Origin: an uncultured Prevotella sp.
GTDB taxonomy: Bacteria; Bacteroidota; Bacteroidia; Bacteroidales; Bacteroidaceae
Assembly (NCBI GenBank): GCA_937906495.1
Contig: CALCVT010000117.1
Location: forward strand, 1-6,297
DNA: 6,297 nt
Reading direction: 5' to 3'
Of this stretch, positions 1 to 5,667 are shown piece after piece (within the stretch, counting starts at the first letter, position 1; each line of letters starts with the position of its first letter). Made by a program: the position numbers and the translations under genes. The notes below the pieces were generated by a model. The model was not told where the DNA came from. It did no database searches and worked only from the letters and a program-made list of their open reading frames with translations.

Positions 1-19
1 ATCTTCTCATTGTCATCAT
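1..19 (-). CDS. Possible start of a leftward gene, cut by the window edge
   Basis: On the minus strand an ATG at 19-17 opens a frame reading M-M-T-M-R-R that runs off the window. An AGGAG sequence (minus strand, about positions 29-25) lies a few bases upstream of the ATG, and a good leftward promoter lies at 148-177. Only six codons are visible, so neither family nor function can be proposed. The ATGs at 16-14 and 10-8 are in the same frame and could equally be the true start. The call rests entirely on the promoter, the AGGAG and the ATG lying in the right order. Confidence 0.35.
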
Positions 20-147
20 TCTCACTCCTGTTGCATTATCCGCTTGAACTTAGGGTTGATAAAAATATGCAGCCTGTAAAGCCCCTTTGGCAGGAGGTGT
101 CTGTAGGTCTCCGTTATAAAATGCCTAGAACTTTACCTGTTTCGACC
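20..147 (-). other. 5' leader of the leftward transcript, with a small hairpin
   Basis: This is the stretch between the leftward -7 element and the putative ATG at 19. At 73-94 it can fold into an imperfect hairpin: a CCTG/CAGG outer stem, a small internal loop, then an AAAG/CTTT inner stem around a three-base loop. I do not recognise a known riboswitch or ribosomal-protein leader here. The rightward frame through it (TTG at 10 to a stop at 204) runs against the promoter and has no initiation signals, so I treat this stretch as untranslated leader. Confidence 0.4.
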
Positions 148-177
148 GCAAATATACAAAGTTTTGAAAACTATCAA
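148..177 (-). promoter_or_regulatory. Leftward Bacteroidota promoter (-33 TTG, -7 TATATTTG)
   Basis: Read on the minus strand, TTG at 177-175 is followed after 18 nt by TATATTTGC at 156-148. This matches the established sigma-ABfr promoter of Bacteroides and relatives (-33 TTTG, -7 TAnnTTTG, spacing about 19). Transcription should start near position 140 and run out of the window at position 1. It indicates that the gene to the left is divergent from tetR. Confidence 0.65.
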
Positions 178-293
178 CACATTTATATATATAAATCATA
201 CTAAAAGCGCCAGTTTTAAAGCATATTCATAATATATGCAGTAAATATACATAAATAGTCCTTTTATAAGGGTTTAATTATACGTTTCGTCAC

Positions 294-311
294 ATTTATA
301 GGCTCATAAAT
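294..311. promoter_or_regulatory. Inverted repeat ATTTAT-N6-ATAAAT, candidate operator
   Basis: This is a perfect 6-bp inverted repeat with a 6-nt centre, located between the two divergent promoters. It shares the half-site TTTAT/ATAAA with the repeat at 381-397. Short palindromes of this size in a divergent region beside a TetR gene are typical places for regulator binding. Low complexity makes chance a serious alternative. Confidence 0.25.
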
Positions 312-380
312 TATAAGAATGACATCCAAAGCGCTACGAATTCTGACGAGAGGTGTACATTTTATGATGGTAAATACACT

Positions 381-397
381 TTTTATCGTTCATAAAA
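381..397. promoter_or_regulatory. Inverted repeat TTTTAT-N5-ATAAAA next to the tetR -33 box, candidate autoregulatory operator
   Basis: This perfect 6-bp inverted repeat with a 5-nt centre ends two bases before the -33 TTG at 400-402. The right arm also pairs with an 8-bp arm further left at 360-367. TetR-family repressors usually bind palindromes of about this size that overlap or adjoin their own promoter, so autoregulation of the downstream gene is the natural inference. No binding can be shown from sequence alone. Confidence 0.35.
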
Positions 398-398
398 C

Positions 399-429
399 TT
401 TGTACTTTGTGTAAGTTTTGTACTTTTGC
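399..429 (+). promoter_or_regulatory. Promoter of the TetR-family gene (-33 TTTG, -7 TACTTTTG)
   Basis: TTTG at 399-402 is followed by exactly 18 nt and then TACTTTTGC at 421-429, an excellent match to the Bacteroidota consensus and the same spacing as the leftward promoter at 148-177. Transcription should begin near 435, giving a leader of about 180 nt before the ATG at 616. The 10-mer TTTGTACTTT occurs twice here (399-408 and 417-426), so each promoter box lies inside one copy of a direct repeat. Confidence 0.75.
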
Positions 430-615
430 ATACCTGGTTTTACGCAATGCCTGTCATATGCAGCACACAAACTGCAGCTTGCTTTTTTAGCGCTTGTCGG
501 CAGTCAGCATGCGAATGCCTGTCCACCCTACTCCCTGCACACTGCCGCCACCTCCTTAACGGCACGCAAGGCTGCTAATTCACACCATTAAGAAAACCTA
601 CTTAACACAATCACC
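430..615 (+). other. Long 5' leader of the TetR-family gene
   Basis: About 180 nt separate the -7 box from the start codon. The stretch contains a small open frame (ATG at 447, TAA at 576-578, 43 codons, seven of them Cys) ending 37 nt before the regulator start, and a 10-nt direct repeat AATGCCTGTC at 446-455 and 514-523. I see no Shine-Dalgarno site for either start. The small frame has no recognisable motif and may be chance. No tRNA or known structured RNA was recognised. Confidence 0.4.
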
Positions 616-1263
616 ATGACCAAGACCAGTGCCCACAGCTATATGGGCGAAGACGCCCGGCGCAACCACATCATCGAGGTGGCTACCAAAGCCTTTCACA
701 GCGAGGGTATCCGCAACGTGACCATGGACCACATTGCACACGCACTTACCATGTCGAAACGCACGCTCTACCAGCTATTCAGCGACAAAGAAGACCTGCT
801 ATTAGCTTGCGCCCTTAAACGTGAGCAGGAGGAGCACGCTCTCATAGAAAAACTGAACCAACAAACCGACAACGTACTCGACCACCTGCTGGCCACCTTT
901 GCACTGCGCATGCGCGAGATGGACGATATCAAGCCCGATTTCTTTACCGAAATTGTTAAGTACCCGCGCGTCATCAAATTTTACGAACAAGCACAAAAAG
1001 AACGCGAAGCCGAAGCAGTCAACTTTTTGAATAAAGGTATCAAACAAGGATTTTTCAGACCTAACGTCAACTTCCACATTGTTTACAATCAGCTTTGTAC
1101 GGGGCTGAGCGCACTCATGACCAATAGCGACATGAACCAGTACAGCCAGCGCGAACTCTTCAGAAACACAGTTATCCCCTACGTCAGAGGATGCGCCACC
1201 ATCAAGGGAATCGAAATTATTGACCGCTTTATGGACAAGTACGACACCCAAATGATGCTCTGA
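616..1263 (+). CDS. TetR/AcrR-family transcriptional regulator
   Basis: This is a 215-residue protein of typical TetR-family length. Residues about 15-62 form the N-terminal TetR DNA-binding domain: helix 1 with A-x-x-A-F (23-27), the F-x-x-x-G-I-x-x-V-T turn (27-36), I-A at 40-41, and recognition helix S-K-R-T-L-Y-Q-L-F (47-55) followed by K-E-D-L-L (58-62). Residues about 65-205 are the variable, mostly helical ligand-binding and dimer domain; G-I-K-Q-G-F-F-R-P is a motif seen in Bacteroidales members. The ATG at 616 was chosen because it opens the frame and is preceded by A/T-rich sequence, although Met10 (643) would also leave the DNA-binding domain whole. The gene has its own promoter and seems monocistronic. 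TetR genes like this in Bacteroidota often sit beside RND efflux genes, but none is present here, so ligand and targets are unknown. Confidence 0.93.
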   Translation: MTKTSAHSYMGEDARRNHIIEVATKAFHSEGIRNVTMDHIAHALTMSKRTLYQLFSDKEDLLLACALKREQEEHALIEKLNQQTDNVLDHLLATFALRMREMDDIKPDFFTEIVKYPRVIKFYEQAQKEREAEAVNFLNKGIKQGFFRPNVNFHIVYNQLCTGLSALMTNSDMNQYSQRELFRNTVIPYVRGCATIKGIEIIDRFMDKYDTQMML

Positions 1264-1344
1264 AAACAAACTGCCGCCCCGGAAGCATAAACATACTATA
1301 AACCACGCAACCGATACTCCTCGGCCACCTACTTATCTGCTCAC

Positions 1345-1420
1345 ACAGGAATCAGGCCCTGCACTGCCCATCTACCAACAAGGTTTTAGGGCTGCTGCGG
1401 TGCCTAATTCCTGTTTTTTT
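1345..1420 (+). terminator. Long inverted repeat followed by T7; possible terminator of the tetR unit
   Basis: ACAGGAATCAGG (1345-1356) pairs with CCTAATTCCTGT (1403-1414) over 12 positions with one mismatch, and seven Ts follow at 1414-1420. The 46-nt loop can form a nested GCCCT/AGGGC stem (1356-1360 with 1388-1392, sharing one base with the outer arm). The position, about 80 nt after the tetR stop, fits a terminator. The large loop is unusual for one, and the right arm overlaps where the -33 region of the next promoter should be, so a regulatory role is an alternative. Confidence 0.45.
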
Positions 1421-1422
1421 GG

Positions 1423-1431
1423 TACTTTTGC
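1423..1431 (+). promoter_or_regulatory. -7 element TACTTTTGC of the GH2 gene promoter; -33 not recognisable
   Basis: TACTTTTGC is identical to the -7 box of tetR at 421-429, and the shared string extends to GTACTTTTGCA. Eighteen nucleotides upstream, where TTG is expected, the sequence is GCC (1402-1404), so the -33 box is missing. In Bacteroidota a good -7 with a poor -33 often means the promoter needs an activator; that is inference here. Transcription from it would give a leader of about 175 nt. Confidence 0.5.
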
Positions 1432-1612
1432 ACATCCTGCGGCCGAAGTTTTCCGACGCCACGCTCAGGCTGGCAACTATGTCTGGACACCTATCCAAGC
1501 AGCCTGCCGCAATACACCGGTCCGACTTAGCTTTATGCAACCCCACTAAGGAGCAACCATTTTTATTTTGCATCTAATTATCATCTCTATCTAATTCATT
1601 CTTTATTAAACC
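1432..1612 (+). other. Long 5' leader of the GH2 gene
   Basis: The stretch between the -7 box and the ATG at 1613 contains a 32-codon open frame (ATG at 1479, TAA at 1575-1577), ending 35 nt before the main start. AAGGAG at 1548-1553 lies about 60 nt upstream of the ATG, too far to serve it. The last 50 nt are very A/T-rich, as usual before Bacteroidota start codons. No known riboswitch or RNA gene was recognised, and a leftward frame across this region (1573 to 1352) lacks gene features. Confidence 0.4.
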
Positions 1613-4600
1613 ATGACAGCCACTAAGACTATCAACCGCTTGCTGGCGCTCTGTCTCGTTTACTGCCTCGCTTGCATAGGGGCAGGAGCACAGACGTTCC
1701 GGCGCGGCGTACTCTACCACCTGATTACTGCCGACAAGCAGCTCGCCGTGGGGTACGACAAGCAAGGCAGCCTCACGCTGGGCCCAACCGACGCCAACAA
1801 CCCCACCCAGCACTTTACCGTGAGCGAACTCTCGGGTTCATGGCGATTTATCAACCCCTTTGACAACCGAGCCATCCGCACCGAAGGCAATGCCCTTGAA
1901 CTGGGCGAAAACAACGGTTCGGACGAGGCACAACTCTGGAAAACCGAAAAAAACGGCAAACACCTGCTGCTCGTGCCCACCAACCGCCCCGACATGGCGG
2001 CTGCCGTAAACAACGGACAACTGGTGCTCATCAACAAAAAACAAGCTGCTGGTAACCGGGCCGCACAATTCGACATTGCTGAGGCCGAACAGGCCGGATT
2101 CGATGTGGCTCTGACCTACCGCATACGACCTGCTGCCGACAAGAACCTGGTGATAGGCAATGGTAACTCGCCCGAGAACAATGCACGCATCGTGGCCGAG
2201 AAACCCGAAACTACCAACCGCGGACAATACTGGACAGTAAAGATGCTCGACCTTAAGCAGCGCGTGGTTGAAAATGCCTACTTTACACAAAACTTTGACG
2301 ACGGCGGCGAAAACGCCCAGCAGGCAGCCCTGGTTCAGTGGCCTGCCAACCACGGCGAATGGCGCAACGCACGTTTCGTGTTCGAACCCGTCAAGGGCCA
2401 AAAGGGCATTTACATCATTCGTTCGGCTAAACCTGCTAAAAAAGACCTGATGTATGCCCTGCGCCAAAACGTGCTCACGGCCGTGCCCTACAATGCTGCC
2501 GACAAGTCGGCCTGGATGACTTTCGAGGAGGTTGAAAAGCCCAAAGTCGAATCGCCCTACTGGGAAGACGAAACCATGTTTGCCGAAAACAAAGAACCGG
2601 GCGTAGCCACCTACATGCCCTACGAATCGGAGGCCGCCATGCTGGCCGACAAGGCTTACTACGACACACCCTGGGTAACCCCCGAAAACAACCGCTACCT
2701 CAGCCTCAACGGCACCTGGAAGTTTAAACTGGTTCCGGAACCCTCCAAACGTCCCACAGACTTTTACAAGGAAGGATACGACGTATCGGGCTGGGACACC
2801 ATTCCTGTGCCTTCGAACTGGGAAATGCAGGGATACGACCGCCCCATCTATGCCAATGTTGAATATCCGCATTCCAACACTCCACCCTTTATCAATGCCC
2901 GACCGGGCTTTAACGATGGCGGCAAAAACTACGGCATCAACCCTGTAGGCTCTTACGTGCGTACCTTCAACCTGCCGGCTGACTGGGACGGACGCCGCAC
3001 CTTCATCCACTTTAGCGGTATCTACTCGGCTGCCTTTGTTTGGCTCAACGGACACTATGTGGGCTACACCCAGGGAGCTAACAATGTAACCGAATTCGAC
3101 TTGACCAAATACCTACGCGCCGGACAAAACAGCCTGGCCGTACAGGTGTTCCGCTGGTCCGACGGCTCGTACCTGGAGTGCCAGGACATGTTCCGCATGT
3201 CGGGCATCTTCCGCGAGGTGTACCTCTATAACACCCCCAAGGCTGCCGTACGCGACCACTACATCACCTCGGAACTGAGCAACGACTACAGCCGTGCCAA
3301 ACTCAACGTACGCCTGACACTCGATAACCGCGACAAGGTGAACGAGACCGACCGTAAGAAATACATCGTCAAACTGTTCGATGCCGACGAACGCGAGGTG
3401 ATCAGCACCGAGGCTACGGGCGATGCCAAAGACGGCACCACCATCAACTGCAGCCTGCAGTTCAGCAACCCCAACCTGTGGACGGCCGAAACGCCCTACC
3501 TCTACACCGTGCGCATCATCCAGCAGGACGCACAGGGCAACGACGAAATGGCTTTTGCCACCAAGTACGGCTTCCGACACATCGAAATCAAAAACTCGCT
3601 GGTCTACATCAACGGACAGCGCGTATTCCTTAAAGGTACCAACCGCCACGATACCTCGCCCCGCTACGGACGTGCTACCACCACCGAGGAGATGCTCTGC
3701 GACGTGACACTCATGAAGCAGAACAACATCAACACCGTGCGCACCTCGCACTACCCCAACGAGGCCAAAATGTATGCTATGTACGACTACTTTGGCCTCT
3801 ACACTTGCGACGAAGCCGACCTTGAGGACCACGCCAACCAAACCATCTCTGACCGCGAATCGTGGATTCCTTCCTTCGTCGACCGCATTAACCGCATGGT
3901 ACTCCGCGACCGCAACCACCCCAGCGTTATTATGTGGAGCCTGGGCAACGAGGCCGGTAACGGCGAAAACTTCCGCTATTGCTACGACGAGGCTAAACGC
4001 CTTGACAACCGCCCCGTACACTACGAAGGAACCCGCTCGGCCGGCTCATACGGCGGCGGACGCTTCTCTGACTTCTACTCTAAAATGTATCCGGGCATGG
4101 CTTGGATGCACGAAAATACAAGCAACCTCGACAAACCGATGTTTATTTGCGAATATGCCCACGCCATGGGTAATGCCATCGGTAACCTGCGCGAGTACTG
4201 GGATGTGATTGAAAGTTCGAACGCTACCTCGGGCGGCTGCATCTGGGACTGGGTTGACCAGGCCATTTACGACCCCATCGAAATGAAAAAGGGCATCTAC
4301 CGCCTGCACACCGGATACGACTACCCCGGACCTCACCAGGGCAACTTCTGCTCAAACGGCATCATTCCCGCCACCCGCCAGGAAGGAGCCAAACTCAAAG
4401 AGGTAAAGGCGGCTTACCAGTACATCAAATTCAACGGCTGCGAAACCAATGTGGCCAAGAACACGGCTACCGTCAACCTCAAAAACGGCTACGACTTCCT
4501 GAACATGGACGAGATGGACCTGCGCTACGAAGTGCTCAGCAACGGCCACATCGTAGCTACTGAAACGATTCAGCTCGACAACGTTAAACCCGGCGAAAGC

Positions 4601-5611
4601 ACGACCCTCACACTCAAACTGCCCAAAACAAACCTGAAGAAGGCTGCAGCCAAAGGCAACGAGGTGATGCTGAACCTGCACGTGTTACTGCGCAACGAAC
4701 AGCCCTTTGCAGCTGCCGGACACGAAGTGGCACTCAAACAATACATCCTGGTTGAACGAGGAAAACTGCCCGAACTCCAAGCTAAGGGAAACAGCAACAT
4801 GATGCAGACGGGGGCACTACACGAAACCAAAGTAGGCAACGACCATGTGCAACTCACCTTCGACAACGCCACGGCACGACTCACGGCACTGGCCCTTGAC
4901 GGACGCAACATCGTGGCCGACGGACTGGGATTTGAATACAATAACCACCGCTGGATTGAAAACGACCGCTTTGAACAAACCGAAAACGGACTGAAGCCCG
5001 AAGGTACTATCAACGTTACACCCGAAAAGGGATGCCTCGTGGTAAAAACGCAACGCAAAGGAACGCTCTGCGACACAAACATCGACTACATTGTCTACCC
5101 GCAGGGAGTGGTCGACGTAGTGGCTACCTTTACGCCACATACCAACAAACTCCGCCGCGCCGGACTCGTTTGTATGATTGACTCTACGCTCTCGAACGTT
5201 GACTACTATGCCTATGGCCCCTGGGAGAACTACTGCGACCGCAAAGATGGTGTAACCATCGGACGCTACACCACGACTGTTGCCGATATGCCCGAACGCT
5301 ATGTCAAGCCGCAAAGCACTGGCGGACGCGAAGGCTTGCGCGAACTCACACTCACCGACAACCAGGGATTTGGCATTAACATCCAAACCGAAGGCAGCGT
5401 GGCTTTCTCGGCACTGAAGTTTACCGACGAAGACCTCATGAAGGGACAGCACATGTGGGAAATGCAACCGCGACCCTACACCGTACTCCACCTCGATGCC
5501 TGGACTCGCGGCGTGGGCAATGCTTCGTGCGGACAGGACGTTGACACCCTGCCCATCTACTGTGTTCCCGAGAAACCCATGACTTACAAACTCCGCATCT
5601 CAAAAAAGTAA
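1613..5611 (+). CDS. Exported GH2 beta-galactosidase with N-terminal tandem beta-trefoil-like modules
   Basis: Predicted to hydrolyse terminal beta-D-galactosides by the retaining GH2 mechanism in the periplasm. Residues 1-26 are a signal peptide (K5/R9, hydrophobic core, cleavage at A-G-A|Q). Residues about 28-305 are an extension absent from E. coli LacZ, with six QxW-like positions (66-68, 107-109, 151-153, 205-207, 253-255, 299-301) suggesting two beta-trefoils. Then follow the GH2 sugar-binding jelly roll (about 355-540), Ig-like domain (542-655), TIM barrel (657-935), a second beta-sandwich (about 945-1045) and the beta-galactosidase small-chain domain (about 1065-1330). Acid/base is E780 in S-L-G-N-E and nucleophile E847 in C-E-Y-A-H. 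LacZ equivalents N415, D517, H679, H713, Mg ligands E738/H740, W878, F912 and N915 are all present; LacZ Trp999 is replaced by C1306. Length is 1332 against about 1023 for LacZ. No SusC/SusD genes adjoin it. GH2 assignment is certain; the exact galactoside is not. Confidence 0.95.
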   Translation: MTATKTINRLLALCLVYCLACIGAGAQTFRRGVLYHLITADKQLAVGYDKQGSLTLGPTDANNPTQHFTVSELSGSWRFINPFDNRAIRTEGNALELGENNGSDEAQLWKTEKNGKHLLLVPTNRPDMAAAVNNGQLVLINKKQAAGNRAAQFDIAEAEQAGFDVALTYRIRPAADKNLVIGNGNSPENNARIVAEKPETTNRGQYWTVKMLDLKQRVVENAYFTQNFDDGGENAQQAALVQWPANHGEWRNARFVFEPVKGQKGIYIIRSAKPAKKDLMYALRQNVLTAVPYNAADKSAWMTFEEVEKPKVESPYWEDETMFAENKEPGVATYMPYESEAAMLADKAYYDTPWVTPENNRYLSLNGTWKFKLVPEPSKRPTDFYKEGYDVSGWDTIPVPSNWEMQGYDRPIYANVEYPHSNTPPFINARPGFNDGGKNYGINPVGSYVRTFNLPADWDGRRTFIHFSGIYSAAFVWLNGHYVGYTQGANNVTEFDLTKYLRAGQNSLAVQVFRWSDGSYLECQDMFRMSGIFREVYLYNTPKAAVRDHYITSELSNDYSRAKLNVRLTLDNRDKVNETDRKKYIVKLFDADEREVISTEATGDAKDGTTINCSLQFSNPNLWTAETPYLYTVRIIQQDAQGNDEMAFATKYGFRHIEIKNSLVYINGQRVFLKGTNRHDTSPRYGRATTTEEMLCDVTLMKQNNINTVRTSHYPNEAKMYAMYDYFGLYTCDEADLEDHANQTISDRESWIPSFVDRINRMVLRDRNHPSVIMWSLGNEAGNGENFRYCYDEAKRLDNRPVHYEGTRSAGSYGGGRFSDFYSKMYPGMAWMHENTSNLDKPMFICEYAHAMGNAIGNLREYWDVIESSNATSGGCIWDWVDQAIYDPIEMKKGIYRLHTGYDYPGPHQGNFCSNGIIPATRQEGAKLKEVKAAYQYIKFNGCETNVAKNTATVNLKNGYDFLNMDEMDLRYEVLSNGHIVATETIQLDNVKPGESTTLTLKLPKTNLKKAAAKGNEVMLNLHVLLRNEQPFAAAGHEVALKQYILVERGKLPELQAKGNSNMMQTGALHETKVGNDHVQLTFDNATARLTALALDGRNIVADGLGFEYNNHRWIENDRFEQTENGLKPEGTINVTPEKGCLVVKTQRKGTLCDTNIDYIVYPQGVVDVVATFTPHTNKLRRAGLVCMIDSTLSNVDYYAYGPWENYCDRKDGVTIGRYTTTVADMPERYVKPQSTGGREGLRELTLTDNQGFGINIQTEGSVAFSALKFTDEDLMKGQHMWEMQPRPYTVLHLDAWTRGVGNASCGQDVDTLPIYCVPEKPMTYKLRISKK

Positions 5612-5628
5612 CACAACAACTTATGACC

Positions 5629-5667
5629 AAGAAACCGGCACGTGTGGAGCGTGCCGGTTTCTTTTTA
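5629..5667 (+). terminator. Strong intrinsic terminator of the GH2 gene
   Basis: A perfect 14-bp stem, AAGAAACCGGCACG (5629-5642) with its complement at 5650-5663, encloses a 7-nt loop TGTGGAG. The T-run 5662-5666 ends the structure. It starts 17 nt after the TAA stop. The left arm begins with AAGAAA, so the hairpin is followed on the opposite strand by a weaker A/T tail and could also stop leftward transcription to some degree. Confidence 0.92.

Larger units (their letters stand above)
178..398. other. A/T-rich divergent intergenic region, no gene
   Basis: This is the control region between the leftward promoter and the rightward tetR promoter. No open frame here has gene character. It holds several short inverted repeats: GCATAT/ATATGC around a 7-nt loop at 221-239, ATTTAT/ATAAAT around 6 nt at 294-311, an 8-bp pair TTTTATGA (360-367) with TCATAAAA (390-397), and TTTTAT/ATAAAA around 5 nt at 381-397. 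In A/T-rich DNA some of these will be chance; the two nearest the tetR promoter are listed separately. Confidence 0.6.

Noticed and set aside
10..204. Rightward 64-codon frame with a TTG start
   Set aside because: It lies on the leader and promoter of the leftward transcript, has no promoter or ribosome site of its own, and ends in low-complexity A/T sequence.
1561..1571. TTATTTTGC as an alternative -7 box close to the GH2 start
   Set aside because: It departs from TAnnTTTG at the key A and has no TTG at the right distance. The box at 1423-1431 is a full match.
1352..1573. Leftward 73-codon frame between tetR and the GH2 gene
   Set aside because: It overlaps the inverted repeat and the GH2 promoter, and has no family features or leftward promoter.
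1548..1577. AAGGAG followed by an ATT codon and an 11-codon frame ending in TAA, a possible leader peptide
   Set aside because: ATT is a very rare start codon and Bacteroidota rely little on Shine-Dalgarno sites. No attenuator-like structure follows.
1652..1676. Lipoprotein signal (Cys18 or Cys21) in the GH2 signal peptide
   Set aside because: The residues before Cys21 (C-L-A) lack the usual Leu at -3, and the A-G-A|Q site at 24-27 fits signal peptidase I better. Surface lipidation is therefore not called.
1838..3055. Leftward 405-codon frame, and others like it (3113-4021, 4817-5491), opposite the GH2 gene
   Set aside because: They are antisense shadows of a C-rich third-position coding sequence. 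The forward frame has clear GH2 motifs throughout.
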